In this document: piece after piece, positions 1 through 11,373 of the stretch
Numbering within the stretch: position 1 is the stretch's first letter
Layout: each line of letters opens with the position of its first letter
Assembly: GCF_000003855.2 (NCBI RefSeq)
Contig: NW_003101672.1
Location: forward strand, 581,483-645,482
DNA from: Blastomyces gilchristii SLH14081
Lineage: Eukaryota > Ascomycota > Eurotiomycetes > Onygenales > Ajellomycetaceae
Direction of reading: 5' to 3'
Length of the DNA stretch: 64,000 nt
Notes under the pieces: generated by a model
The model's input: only the letters and a program-made list of their open reading frames with translations
Database searches by the model: none
Told to the model about the DNA's origin: nothing
Position numbers and translations under genes: made by a program

Positions 1-2543
1 GTAGAAATTACACGCTCCAGTTGTTGAAGGCGAGCAAGGAGTTGGATAATCATTGGTTGGCCGACGGGGGTAAGAAAGCGCATGGCGAAACCACAACCGT
101 TAGGCTGGAAGGTTACGGTGGGGTCTAAATGCGAGGCTGGGAGAGCTAGGTCTTTTATTTCACTTGAAAGAGTCCCGTGCGCTAGCAGTATGGCGTATTG
201 TGTGGATAGATCGATACCCTGGAATGAGAGACGAACTGTGTCTTTGATCGCGGGATTCTTATTGGTGATAATGGGGGGAGATATTTGCAGCCCAGAGGGA
301 AGGGAGCGGCTCCGGAAACGTATAAAAACGCTTGGTACCTGGAGATGAGGACCAAGAGAGAGGTTCCGTATAGGGGGGAAGTGGTGAATTCCATGAAGTT
401 CTGAAAGATAGCGAGAATTGGCATGAATAGCAAGCATCCCTGAGAGGGCATGATCTAGTTTGCCGAAGGAGCCATAGTTTAACCGCTCAGGCAAGCCGCC
501 AAATCTACCAGTAACCATATGAGCGGATTGCGGAGAGACGGGGCCTTCATCACTGGATGGCGCACGCAATTCGACCACCCACCAATTATCTCCATCCATG
601 CTACAGGTATACGCGACACCCCAATTGCATTCCCAGGATTTGCGGAAGAACAGGACTGACCGAAGAATATTCGGGGGGAAAATGCGACGAAGATCTTCGT
701 TTTTGATATCACGCGAGTTCACTATCTCCCAACCAAGAGCATCTGCAAGTGACTCAACCTCCTCTATAACAGCAGCCGACCGAAGGCGAGAGATACGGAG
801 GAGTATATCGTCGACTATTGGCCTCTCGAAGCTTCGATCAATATCATGGCGGTTCAGTAGCAGAGGGGTGGGGCGGAAGATTATGGCGCCAGAAACCGGT
901 TCAATCATCACTCTAAGATTTCTTCCCTTTGTAAGTTGAACATCGAAGAGGCAGTCGCCTGGTTCACTAATAGACATTTGTAGGCTAGCCGAAAGTGCTC
1001 CACTGGCATATAGCCGTCCTTGCAATAGTCTTGTGTATGTCGATTCAAGCAAGAAGGATGTATGTAAGGCAATAACGCTGCGCAGGACAGCTTCTATGGA
1101 AAGAAGCTCCATGTCGAATTTGATATATTTAGACTCCACTTCCTTGTTATCCCTCATCCACCTTAAGCCAAGAAATGGGGTTTCGGTAATCGATCCATCC
1201 TGTGTTTGATCCTTGCGACGGCCGCTTTTTATACCAATTTCAACCCAGCTCTTTGGTCCAGGCCTATTGGCCCAGTACTGCACGACAAGCGTGCGGTGCA
1301 ATACTTCCACCCGTAGAGTGTCAAGCCAGTGGCCTCGAGCCAGCTCGATGGCCTGATGAAACAGTATGGTAATCTTGTTCGACAAGACTAAATTATGCAA
1401 CAAGTTATAGCAGCCAGGGAGGCCAGAGTGCATGAGCATGGCGTTTACTCTATTATCCAGCTCGTCTAAAAGCCTTCCTGTTGGTTTAGGCGGTGAAGGA
1501 GAAAATAAAAATCGAATATCGACGAAGAAAAATTGCGAGGAATGATTCTCTTGCGCAATAGAAAGGTCGACCTCAAATTCCATCGGAACCTTAAAAGTGA
1601 CCCTTCCATCATTGATCAAATACTTTGTGAATGCGCTGGGTATCTGGTCGTGTAGTACTAGCCTTGTCCGAATCGTCTTGTTGATTTTTTTCAATGTTTT
1701 AAGCATATTTTTCTGCGTTAAAGGTTTTGGAGGAACAAACGAGCTCTGAAGACCAAGAAAATTAGATTCATTGATCGAGGTCCAAAAAAAAAGAAAAAAA
1801 AGAGAGAAAGAGAGAAGAAGGAAAGAAAAGAAAAGAAGGAAGAAAATAGAGCAGGGAAACAAGGACACAATTACCTCTTGCATAGCTGCCACTCTCCCAG
1901 TCGATAAAACCTCCAAGGCCATCGCAAGATCAGGGTTGGCTGTCTGCGCCCTGATCAAATCTCTCTTCATTTCGCCAATGGACAATATAGCGCCATTGTA
2001 GCAATCATACCGCATTCGAATGAAAGCCTGAATGTCTATGAGCCTGCTAACATCTGCTGCTCGTCGACTCCACTGGGAAAGGACGAGGATCTTAATAAAA
2101 TCAGCCCGCTTCGCCTGGGCAAATTCCAGAATGCGCAGTTTCCTTTGCGCATTTTCCGTCGCAGATTGGCTAGGTGTATATTTGCCATTGGTCGTGGATA
2201 TAGGGGGAGCGGCAACGTGAGTAGCAGTTGATTGCGGGTCCGCTAGCTCCGTTATTAGATCTGTCAAGTCATTCCAGCATTGTTGAGCAGCCCTGTTGAT
2301 GAGATGGCCCAAGGAGAAAAATCCCTGGCTGATATGCACCAGTTCTGGCGGCAAAGAGTCGTCAAATGACGGGTTTGAGAGCCGGGTCGCATCTTCCGTA
2401 TGAGAAGGTCCATTTGAATAGTCTCCGTTATTGTGCGGTGCGAGGGATGTGGTGGTTGAGAGTGTGCCGTCAACAAGTTGCTGGTGGTCTGCTTCCCGCC
2501 TCGGTCCATTCGCGCTGGTACCATCCATGATGATTCCCGGCAT
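1..2543 (-). CDS. MED14: Mediator complex subunit 14 (Rgr1), 3' part beyond the window
   Basis: Structural backbone subunit of Mediator, linking the tail to head and middle modules during RNA polymerase II initiation in the nucleus. Exon 1 is 2543-1875 (223 codons), intron 1874-1746, and exon 2 runs from 1745 off the left edge, so about 804 residues are visible; filamentous-fungal homologues usually have about 1,050-1,100, so the C-terminus is missing. Recognised from the N-terminal block ELVHISQGFFSLGHLINRAA, then the long mixed alpha/beta Med14 region with stretches such as FFFVDIRFLFSPSPPKPTGR and LHRTLVVQYWANRPGPKSW, which match my memory of fungal Rgr1 proteins. The ATG at 2543 is the first in this frame and gives the usual MPG...MD start. 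The intron has no in-frame stop and is a multiple of three. Divergent from the PDI gene. Confidence 0.9.
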   Translation of the reverse strand, partial: MPGIIMDGTSANGPRREADHQQLVDGTLSTTTSLAPHNNGDYSNGPSHTEDATRLSNPSFDDSLPPELVHISQGFFSLGHLINRAAQQCWNDLTDLITELADPQSTATHVAAPPISTTNGKYTPSQSATENAQRKLRILEFAQAKRADFIKILVLSQWSRRAADVSRLIDIQAFIRMRYDCYNGAILSIGEMKRDLIRAQTANPDLAMALEVLSTGRVAAMQEVIVSLFPCSIFFLLFFSFLLLSFSLFFLFFWTSINESNFLGLQSSFVPPKPLTQKNMLKTLKKINKTIRTRLVLHDQIPSAFTKYLINDGRVTFKVPMEFEVDLSIAQENHSSQFFFVDIRFLFSPSPPKPTGRLLDELDNRVNAMLMHSGLPGCYNLLHNLVLSNKITILFHQAIELARGHWLDTLRVEVLHRTLVVQYWANRPGPKSWVEIGIKSGRRKDQTQDGSITETPFLGLRWMRDNKEVESKYIKFDMELLSIEAVLRSVIALHTSFLLESTYTRLLQGRLYASGALSASLQMSISEPGDCLFDVQLTKGRNLRVMIEPVSGAIIFRPTPLLLNRHDIDRSFERPIVDDILLRISRLRSAAVIEEVESLADALGWEIVNSRDIKNEDLRRIFPPNILRSVLFFRKSWECNWGVAYTCSMDGDNWWVVELRAPSSDEGPVSPQSAHMVTGRFGGLPERLNYGSFGKLDHALSGMLAIHANSRYLSELHGIHHFPPIRNLSLGPHLQVPSVFIRFRSRSLPSGLQISPPIITNKNPAIKDTVRLSFQGIDLSTQYAILLAHGTLSSEIKDLALPASHLDPTVTFQPNGCGFAMRFLTPVGQPMIIQLLARLQQLERVIS

Positions 2544-3282
2544 CTCTGGCCGGGCGACGACAAATCGGCGCGCCCCAGCGGCGGCCCGTCGTCTTCAAGG
2601 CCCGTATGTATGTATGCGCAAAGAGTAACACACTGGCTTGGGGAATAATAATGCGTGACGAAAGGGGAAATATCCGGAGAGGACCCTGGGAGGGCCTGGT
2701 CTAACGGGGGATCTTAGGTTCAGAATAAGTCCTAGCCAAAAGGCGGACTATGCGATCGAGGAGATACGGGAAAAAAGACACGTACAAGAGTTGGGGGCCG
2801 TCGAGCGGCGATGGAGAGCTGGTGGTTGGAGCAAAAGATCGCGAGCGAAGGATTGACGGTACAGCGATTCAAGGTTGTGATAGCTCCCCGGAGCCGCAGA
2901 ACCCAACTTGGTAACTATTACTTAAGCAAGCACATGACCAAAACGCCTGAAGCTTGGGCCGAGCCATGCCAAGAAATTAGCGTGTCCAAGCGCTGCCAAT
3001 CCCGTATTCGGACTGGAAAGAACAAACTGGCCTCATCTCGAGGGTAGGCTATATAGACACGGCAGCCAGCTCGAACGACGACCTCTCAAGCTTCATCCTC
3101 GGACTCTCTTCATCACCCGTCCGCTCCAGCCCACCAACACACCGAGTGTTTTGAGGGTTGCGTCCACGTCTGCCCTTTGTTACGGCCAGTGAATTGGCTA
3201 AGCTGTTGTAATTTAATCAGACCGAAGTCTCCTTCTCGTCCGCTGAATACCCCTTTGTTTTCCTGCTCGCTCTCCTATCACC
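2544..3282. promoter_or_regulatory. Divergent promoter region between MED14 and PDI
   Basis: 739 bp separates the two start codons on opposite strands. It must hold both promoters and 5' leaders. The PDI-proximal 200 bp is pyrimidine-rich on the plus strand (for example around 3090-3130 and 3230-3280), as is common just before fungal start codons. I see no convincing TATA box and no clear unfolded-protein-response element. Confidence 0.6.
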
Positions 3283-5097
3283 ATGCGGCAGTTTAGAGAT
3301 TTTGCCTTTGGCCTTGCGGCCCTAGGTCTTACAGCTCTAGCTTCCGCTTCTGAGGCGGAGTCGGATGTACATGCCCTCACGAAAGACAACTTCGACGATT
3401 TCATTAACAGCAACGACCTAGTTTTGGCGGAGTTCTATGCACCATGGTGCGGTCATTGCAAAGCTCTTGCCCCTGAATATGAAACTGCTGCTACCGAGCT
3501 CAAAGCGAAGAATATTCCTCTCGCCAAGATTGACTGCTCAGTGGAGAGTGAACTGTGCCAGGAGCATGAAGTGGAAGGTTACCCCACACTCAAGGTCTTC
3601 CGTGGGCGTGAACAAGTGAAGCAATATAGTGGCCCTCGCAAGAGTGGAGCGTATGTTGTGACTCGACCCTGCCAAACACCTGCGCGGCCTTCCAACTAAC
3701 TCAGATATCTTCCCGTAGTATTACATCTTTCATGACCAAACAGTCTCTTCCAGCAGTCAGCAAAGTAACCGCGGATAATATCGAAGATGTGAAAACACTG
3801 GATAAAGTCGTCGTTATTGGATACTTTATGGAGGATGACAAAGAATCGAACGAGGCCTTCGCCGCCGTGGCTGAGGATCTACGCGACGATTTCCTCTTCG
3901 CCGTAACGAATGATGCCAAATTGGCCGCCGCTGAAGATGTTGAGCAACCCTCCGTTATTCTGTTCAAGGACTTCGATGAGCGCAAAGAGATCTTCAAAGG
4001 AGAACTTTTCCAAGAGGACATCAGCAACTTCGTAAAGCTTTCCAGCACCCCTCTCGTTGGCGAAATCGGTCCAGAAACTTATGCTGGCTACATGGCAGTA
4101 AGCTTTTTCAAGAATTCCTGCCCATTCAACCTGAGGTATAATTTAATGCGAGAACAAACACTGATGTTGACAATAATAGTCTGGCCTTCCACTTGCCTAC
4201 ATATTTGCCGAAACTCCTGAAGAGCGTGAAGAGTTCATAACCGTCCTGAAGCCCATCGCCAAAAAGCATAAGGGTTCCATCAACATTGGGACCATCGACA
4301 CCGTAGCTTACGGAGCTCACGCTGGCAACCTGAACCTTGATCCCGATAAGTTCCCAGCCTTCGCAATCCAAGACACTGCCAACAACAAAAAGTACCCCTT
4401 GGATCAAACTCTGAAGATCACCGGGGATGTCATCGCCAAGTTCATTGAAGATGTCCTTGATGGTAAGGTGGAGCCTAGCATCAAGTCTGAGCCTATCCCT
4501 GAGAGCCAGGAAGGCCCTGTCACCGTTGTCGTCGCCCACACCTACCAGGAACTTGTCATTGACAATGACAAGGATGTTCTTCTCGAGTTCTACGCCCCAT
4601 GGTGTGGACACTGCAAAGCGTGAGTTCTCTCTCGCCCCCTACCATCCTTTGATCGTATTTTGCTAGTATTATACTAACAACTTATTCCACGTAGTCTCGC
4701 ACCCAAATATGATCAACTTGGCCAACTCTACGCTGAGAACCCAGAGTTCGCCTCAAAGGTCACCATCGCCAAGGTCGACGCCACCGCCAATGATGTACCA
4801 GACGAGATCCAGGGCTTCCCAACCATCAAGCTCTTCCCAGCTGGCTCCAAGGATTCTCCTGTCGACTACACTGGCCCCCGCACTGTCAAGGACCTGGCCG
4901 ACTTTGTCCGGAACAAGGGCAAGCATGGCGTTGACGCGTATGATCCGGCGAAGGTACCTGCGGATGGCGGTGATGTCACCGAGAAGTCCGCTGCGGAAAG
5001 CCCAGCGTCGACAAAGGCTGCTGAGAAGGAAACTAAGGCTGACGACTCCGAAGAACCGGAGGAGACTGCTGAACCCACCCGGCATGAGGAGTTGTGA
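3283..5097 (+). CDS. pdi1: Protein disulfide isomerase, ER lumen
   Basis: Oxidises and rearranges disulfides of secretory proteins in the ER. Exons 3283-3650, 3719-4097, 4180-4619 and 4695-5097; the joined frame is 530 codons (529 aa), typical for fungal PDI. A signal peptide covers about residues 1-22 (FGLAALGLTALASA). The a domain has CGHC at 56-59, the b and b' domains follow, and the a' domain has CGHC at 391-394. An acidic Glu/Lys-rich tail ends in HEEL, an ER-retrieval variant of HDEL. All three introns (68, 82 and 75 nt) have GT..AG ends with CTAAC-like branch points. Intron 3 interrupts the gene immediately after the second CGHCKA. The start is the only ATG that leads into the signal peptide. 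Confidence 0.97.
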
Positions 5098-6086
5098 TTA
5101 CTGTCACAGCGCTTTGTGCAATATCAAATCAAATATGCCATATATTGAAAAGAATGGGATTCTTGGGTGCTTTCCTTGTTTTGTGCGATTAGTTTAATTG
5201 AATCGAATGGCTGTTTTTTGCTGCCATTTGTCTTTTAGAGCATCTGGAATTTTTATAATGTATTTTGTCTCTGCATGTGTGTTGTCCTTGCTGTTCTATT
5301 TTATTTTACATTATATAACCCTCGTGCATGCCGCATGTTGTTAGGCGGGGCCTGCATCTTGTGCCTGAGCTTGTACTATTTGACCAACAAAAATAAGATA
5401 CTTATATCTTCCATCTCATTGAGACTTGTAAATCTATATACAGTCTTTACGCAGCATGTATGTGTATGTGTATGAGCTTGGTGTTGTAAATGCTGTAACC
5501 CATCTGATCTGAATGGGTTGGCCTCTTTTTCAACCAGGCTTCTTTCTCCCTTTTGCCTCGCTCCGTCTTTCTCACAGTTTGTTCCAATTTCTGAACGTCT
5601 CATACGTCTGCCACCATCTAACAAAACCTCTCGGAAACATATATCTATCTCAAAAGGAGTTTGAGATACTCTACGTTATGTCTCCAGGCACGGCAGAAAT
5701 CTCACCCCGCAACTTGTTTTTCACCGCATATGTAGGCTAATTGGTTAAAAAATTATTTGGAATAACCCGAATCCCTTCCAAATATTTCCAAAGGAGATTT
5801 CAACGACAAAAAATAAACAGGTAAAGCGGGGAAATATTGGGAGGGAATAATGGACGACAGAAAGAAGGAGAGGGAAGGAAAAAATATGAGTAAATTCCAA
5901 GCCATTTGACAACGCCTTTGCTATCCGGATCCCATCCAAACGATAACGAAACAATCAACCAGTTCTTTAAAAGTTATTTAGTCCCAGAAGTTGACGGGTA
6001 CCAATGTATTCCGCCTCCATGTTAAACAAGAGTAAATACGCGCCGCACACGCACATGCCGTACCTATATACAGTGACCTTCCTCAA
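5098..6086. other. Convergent 3' spacer, no gene seen
   Basis: About 1 kb between the PDI and uracil-DNA glycosylase stop codons, on facing strands. It should contain both 3' UTRs. Composition is T-rich with a short (GTAT/GTGT) stretch near 5455-5475. Small frames here show no recognisable domain. Confidence 0.6.
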
Positions 6087-7546
6087 TCAGTTAGGAAGGT
6101 CATACTCCGCCTCTGCTAGCGCGGCTAATGCGTCAGCGTCCTCTTCTTCGTCTTCCGACAATAATGATGAGCTATGTGTACCGTTCCCACTCGCTTCTGT
6201 AGCTTTCGTTACGACTTTTTGCGTCTTGACGGTAGTAGATACGGCGGTAGAGTTGATTTCAACTGTAGTTTCTATTGCTGCTGATGTAGTTGTCGTAGTA
6301 GGTTTTGATGCTGGCGGTGATGATGGTTTCTCCTCAACGAGAGACCAGTCAATAACCCCGTCTTTGCCATAGCGTTCGAGGAGCCATTCATTGGTCTTCT
6401 TGAAGTGGCCGCATTGAAGCTATAAACAAGACAAATTCAGAGTCCCATTAGCTATGTTCTGAACAGGGAATTGTTCGTAGTAGAAACTTACAAATCCGCC
6501 ATGAGCACTCAACGGACTGGGGTGCACAGACTGCAGCACACAATGTCTCTTCTCTTTGTCCCGAAGAATATGTGCTACCCGCTTCCCTGCTGGTTTCCCC
6601 CAGGCTAAGAACACAACGCCACGCGTCCGCGTCTTCGCCACGACATCGATGACCTTCTGCGTAAACCTCTCCCAACCCTGGTTTGCGTGACTATTGGCAT
6701 TATGTGCGCGGACGGTTAGGCATGTGTTTAACATGAGGACACCGCGGTTCGCCCAGGGGACAAGGTGGCCTCCGTTGTTGGGCGGCTTGGTGAAGGAGGG
6801 GTAGTCGTTCTTCAGGGCTATGTAGATGTTTTTCAAGGAGGGGGGCGCGGGCATAGGAGGCCGGACGGAGAAGCAGAGGCCGTGCGCTTGGTTGTGGTTG
6901 TGATATGGGTCCTGGCCGAGGATGACAGCTCGGACTGTGTGGAGGGGAGTGTACCGGGACCTAATAGGGCAAGGGCACGAACGGGTTAGGCTCCGAAATT
7001 TCTTCAAGTGAAAAGGATTGTGATATTAGTTTTCTTTCTCTTTTGTATTTACCATGAATACACCTCTTCAAGGGGTGGGAATATCTTCGCTCCCCCTGCA
7101 ATCTCCCGTTTCAAGAACCTTTTCAGATTCAGGAATTCGGTAGTGACCACCTCCTCTTTCAAATGTGCCAGCCAGCTCTCATCCAATGTGTCGATTTCCA
7201 GTTTGAGCAGCTCCTTTTGCTCAGCTGTTAGGCCAGCAACCCATTTCTCCTTGTTAAAATTTACTGTTGGGACAGGAGCGAAGGATAACTTCGTTGTCCC
7301 TAGTGCAGAGGAATTCTTGACTTTTGGAGCACCAAAGAACGACGTGATGCTCCCATTCGGTTTGGGTTTCTTTGAATCCGCACCAGCACCCGTTCCGGCG
7401 CTGTCTCCGAAGTGGTTGGCGTCCCGTTTACGAGAAGCAGTAGACATGGCAGCGAAACCAACAGGTGTTGTTGACCGCAAAAAATTAGAATGACAGGTAT
7501 AACGAATGGAGCTCTTGAGGGTGGGAGTCAGGAAGCTTCGAAGCAT
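6087..7546 (-). CDS. ung1: Uracil-DNA glycosylase, family 1
   Basis: Removes uracil from DNA to start base excision repair in nucleus and mitochondria. Exons 7546-7053, 6960-6492 and 6419-6087, 432 codons (431 aa). The catalytic motif GQDPYH is at residues 180-185 (general base Asp182), and the leucine-loop motif HPSPLSAH begins at about 311. The first 33 residues are basic with no acidic residue, like a mitochondrial presequence. A second in-frame ATG at Met34 would give a form without it. A PIP-box-like stretch NGSITSFF follows, as in nuclear UNG isoforms. The C-terminal tail after residue 340 is a Ser/Thr/Glu-rich extension absent from bacterial Ung. Introns are 92 and 72 nt with good donors (GTAAAT, GTAAGT). 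Confidence 0.96.
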
Positions 7547-8108
7547 GCAGATATGGACAACTATTTTCCCTTTTATGTCCTCTTCAGAAAAGGAGGCCGG
7601 CGCAAATCCCTTTTGTTCCGCTCAGGGCAAGGAGGCCCGGTGGCTGAAGGACTATTAGTTAGGCAAGGCGAAGGCGGTTGGACAAACGCGTGGGTGAAGT
7701 CGTGTCGGGAGCTTAGTAAGGCGCCACGGTCATGTGAGTTCGCGTTGCACTTTAGGGGCAGGAGAAATAGGGGATAGATGCAGAGCTGGATGATGCTGTA
7801 CTCTGTACTCCGTACGGAGTATAGATGTAAATTATTACTGCAGACCATATTAGCGGGGAAAGAGTTGATGTCTAACAACAATTGATTCCTTTTTAATCCT
7901 GTAAAATCCGTTTTCGTTCCAAATATAACTACACTACTTTGAATCTCCGCAAAATATAGATGGCAACAGCAATTGAAATATTTTTAATAAGAGGCCAACC
8001 GCAAACAACCAGTACAAATGAGAGCGAGCCGGGCCACCTGGATATAACACCGAAAACTCATTACAAGACAATGAAAGGAAAAACGAGAGGGAAAATAGGG
8101 CAATCTCA
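7547..8108. other. Spacer between ARP4 3' end and UNG 5' end
   Basis: 562 bp holding the UNG promoter and the ARP4 3' UTR. It contains the perfect palindrome TACTCCGTACGGAGTA at 7806-7821, one of two such doublets in the window. No coding region recognised. Confidence 0.6.
7806..7821. repeat. Palindromic doublet of the recurrent TACTCCGTA nonamer
   Basis: TACTCCGTACGGAGTA is a perfect 16-bp inverted repeat. The single nonamer recurs at 12214, 46873, 47766, 48150, 54198, 54260 and 57324, and a reversed doublet lies at 53071. All copies are intergenic. The function is unknown; a protein-binding site or a mobile-element end are guesses. Confidence 0.6.
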
Positions 8109-9667
8109 TTATTTGCATCTCTTTTCCACGATATTCGGCCCATGCTCATCAAACTCCTTCTTAGATATCCACATCTGGTGAAATGTCCCTAGACTTGCAA
8201 CAATACTTCCCCCAATCCACGACCCAAATTTCCGCTCTGCCGTATTGCCAGGCGCAGTTATGCGCACCCGGGGACTTGGGAACATGTTCATAAGCTCAAA
8301 ATTCAGTCGATCGTTAAATCCGTATAGCAGACTCGTCGCTCCGGTCACCACTACGTTCGCAAGCAAGTGCGGCCGGATATCGACATCGACTTGGTTCAGA
8401 GAGTTGCGGATTAGCTCCGGTATTGTTTGCGCAGCGGTCGGGGCGGGGAACTCTGATTCTGGATCGGGAATTGCAGCTTGGGCGTCAAATAGCGATTCTA
8501 CCACGCGGTATCGCTCGGCGCCGAATACTTGATTATAGCCATCTGGAAATTCGAAGGGTCGGCCTGGGTTGCCCCTCGCAATCTCCTCATTGGAAACGCC
8601 ATTGGGTCCCGTGCTGGATAGCGAATGCGGACCTGGCCAGACTTGCACCACGCACTCTTTGAACTCAGATATGGTTCGGTCCTCCAGGAGCCGACGGAAG
8701 GAGGGGTCAGGAGCACGGTCGGCGGGAATAGTTTTATAAGTTGCTTGCGCCGGCTGGCCAGCGTCAACAGCCGTCTTGGAAGACACGAGGTAGTGTGGCG
8801 TGATAGTTATAGGTTGTGGTGTGTTCGTTTTGAAAAGTGCACGGATTTGCGAATTGATGAACTCGCCGCCTAGAGGGGAGTGCTGGACGCCTCGTTTTAG
8901 AACTAGCCCGTCGTGGACAGGGGTTATGGAGACGCCTGATGCGCCAACATCCACGACCAAAGCTGATGCTTTGCCTGCGGCGAATCTAGAGGACATACAG
9001 TTTAGTGTCGCTCACCTTGGGTAGGGGAGGGGTAGAGGGAGAGGGGGGAGAACGCACGCAGCCAATGGTCCATTCCGAGCTAGATAGAATGCCGGACTCC
9101 CCCATTTCTCCATTGCTATTTCAATAGTCTTTTCCCGCGCCTTGATAGGATTCCAACCGCACTCCGTCATAAGCAGCGGGCTATCGGTCAACGGTTTCTC
9201 TTCCGCCTCCACCACATCCATCTCCGCTGGCAGGTCGGCATTGGCAGTATCATTTAATCCGTTATATAGTGGGTTCCCGGACTTGGTTCCCGTTAATCGC
9301 GATGTGAATGAATATTCCCATACTTTCTCTGCCATGTCCCAATCCTCCACTATCCCCTCCTTCCCCATCGGATTGCGGATGGCGAGCCCCGGCCGTGGCG
9401 TAACGTAGATGCTGTCGCCATAGATGTATTTGTCCTGGGCATCGGTAGAATACTTGCCGTAACAGGTTGGGATGACAGATTTTGGCGTGTCTTCACCCGC
9501 GAAGCCTGCGCGTACTGTTGAATAGCCAGGGTCGAGGATAATCGCGGACACTTCGTCTGCGGGATTGGAGTTAGTATGTGGGATACGCGCGCTGTTGGGA
9601 GTCGCAGAGATGTCAAAAACATACCACCACCGTATTCAGCGGTTGCTGGAGGTGCTAGAGAGCTCAT
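8109..9667 (-). CDS. arp4: Actin-related protein 4 (NuA4, SWR1 and INO80 subunit)
   Basis: Nuclear actin-related protein that pairs with actin in the NuA4 acetyltransferase and the SWR1 and INO80 remodellers and contacts nucleosomes. Exons 9667-9625, 9556-9058 and 8985-8109 give 473 codons (472 aa), the usual length. The actin phosphate-1 loop region reads [20 protein letters not shown], and the phosphate-2 region follows exon 3's start ([19 protein letters not shown]). The Arp4-type insertion with Glu/Pro-rich text lies mid-protein, and the C-terminus has [20 protein letters not shown], the Arp4 version of the actin WIGGSIL motif. The tiny 43-nt first exon and its joint to [11 protein letters not shown] match what I recall of Aspergillus Arp4. 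Head-to-head with the Tls1-like gene. Confidence 0.95.
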
Positions 9668-10081
9668 TTTTACCCTCTTCTTGTCTTCTTGTACGGTGTT
9701 TGAATTATGGGCGGCCTTTGAAAATCTCCAATGGAGGGCGGAAGTGGGCAAGAGTATAGTGCAGAGCTAGCACTCTCACCATAGAAAAGCCTTGAACGGC
9801 AGTCGCATGCAAATGGGCAATTGAAAAATGGTGTTGAATATGTGATGAGTAATTTGACGGGGTCGTTGCGTTGCTTTAATAGTTGCAAGAAGTGGTGAAG
9901 CGGTTGGGCAGCCGCGGGGAGCAGACGAGGTCTGTTCTCTTGATGATCGCCAACCGCCTAAACATCGAAGCTTGATCTCGCCTCTGTGAAACTTCAACAG
10001 CAACCAACTCCAACCCCAACACTACACACAAGCCCCATTTAATAATAGTCCCAACAACAATTCTTGCGGAAATTAACAGTT
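9668..10081. promoter_or_regulatory. Divergent promoter region between ARP4 and the Tls1-like gene
   Basis: 414 bp between opposing start codons. The right part has an A/C-rich leader (for example around 9998-10035) typical of fungal 5' UTRs. No specific factor site is claimed. Confidence 0.6.
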
Positions 10082-11373
10082 ATGTCGACCATGGAGACTG
10101 AAGAGCCGCTATTTAGGCCAGTCAAGAGAAGAAAGTTCCTACGAAAACGCCCAGAAACTTCTCCAGATGAATCGCAGCCACCGCAACCCTCTCCAGACCC
10201 CGAAGCCGCTACTTGCAGATCCCCGGCAGGACAAGATGGAGAAGCCTCAGAAGCACATATGAACGAACCTGAAGAAATAGGCACTGGTATTACAGACATA
10301 TTCCGCCTTCGAAAGGCGCTGAAGACCCGAAGGGGTGGCGTCGAGTTTACTGCTTCGCCAAAGCCAGCTATTGATCAGCATGGCGAGTCTCAACTAGAGG
10401 TCGACTCTACGGCTCAGGATCCTGAAGATATGGTGATACGAGGCATTTCAGATCGCTTTGTTGCTCATACAGGACAGAGAGTGGATGTGGATAAACATAT
10501 GTACGTTTTCCCCGATATCTCATATTTCTTTCCTCTTCTTCATATGTATGTTTCATATATGTGAAGGACACTATTCTCGCTTTGGATGAACAGAGTGAAC
10601 GACTAACGTGATAAGGATGGCGTACATAGAGTCAGAGATGACTAAACGTCATCAACAACACAAGAACAATAATGCTACAGATAATAATGACCAACAAGTG
10701 TCAGAGGCCACTGTACAGAGCCTTAACTCGGACCTCGTGCTCCCCCAGCGCCAGCCAGCATCGCTAGGCAAGCTGCATGAAATCGACCTGGGACCGGACG
10801 CAAAGCTCCGTAACATCGAGCGGACTGAAGCAGCTACTAGAAGGCTCGCCGGCGATCAGGTGCCGGATGAGAACGAGGATAAGGACGCCACTTCGAAGAA
10901 AGCACGGCCAGGAGCGAAGGATGGCAAAAACTGGCGTGGCCGGAAGAGACGCAACAGTGAGGATATTAGACGAGATAAACTTGTTGAGGAGGTTCTTCGC
11001 GAGAGTAAACGTGAGTTGTTTCTTCATCCTCCTCCATATCCATTACATGCCTACATCTATATTTTCTTTTTTTCTTTTTTGATTGAAAATTTGAAAAATT
11101 GAATAAACTAATATGTATCGATACTTCACAGTCGACGTCTACGATGAGCCTGAAGTTGTTAGCCAGCAGAATGACGACCAGGCAGCGGACGATCGCATCG
11201 CAGAGCAGTTTCGCCGTGACTTTTTGGACGCCATCCACTCCCGACGCCGCGGAGCTCGGACAAGGACTTCGAAGACTACCAAAACGGATGTTCCGCGCGG
11301 CCCCAAACTTGGAGGAAGCCGGAGTGCCCGCGCGGCGATGCGGGAGAAAGCTGCAGCTGCCGCTCAAAAGTGA
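10082..11373 (+). CDS. tls1: Tls1/C9orf78 (HCA59) family spliceosome-associated protein
   Basis: Family members bind the Brr2 helicase region of the spliceosome; fission-yeast Tls1 affects splicing of telomere and silencing genes. Exons 10082-10500, 10616-11010 and 11132-11373, 352 codons (351 aa). Family marks are FRLRKALKTRRGGVEF near residue 75, the DKHMMAYIESEMTKRH block across the first splice junction, and the basic KKARPGAKDGKNWRGRKRRN region before LDVYDEPE. The protein is very charged and probably disordered. The first ATG is at 10082; a second in-frame ATG is three codons on. Intron 1 carries CTAAC just before its AAG acceptor. Confidence 0.85.

Noticed and set aside
4753..5085. Minus-strand frames of 70-110 codons inside PDI
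   Set aside because: They are antisense to the well-supported PDI last exon, and their hydrophobic Ser/Leu runs mirror the Glu/Lys-rich tail.
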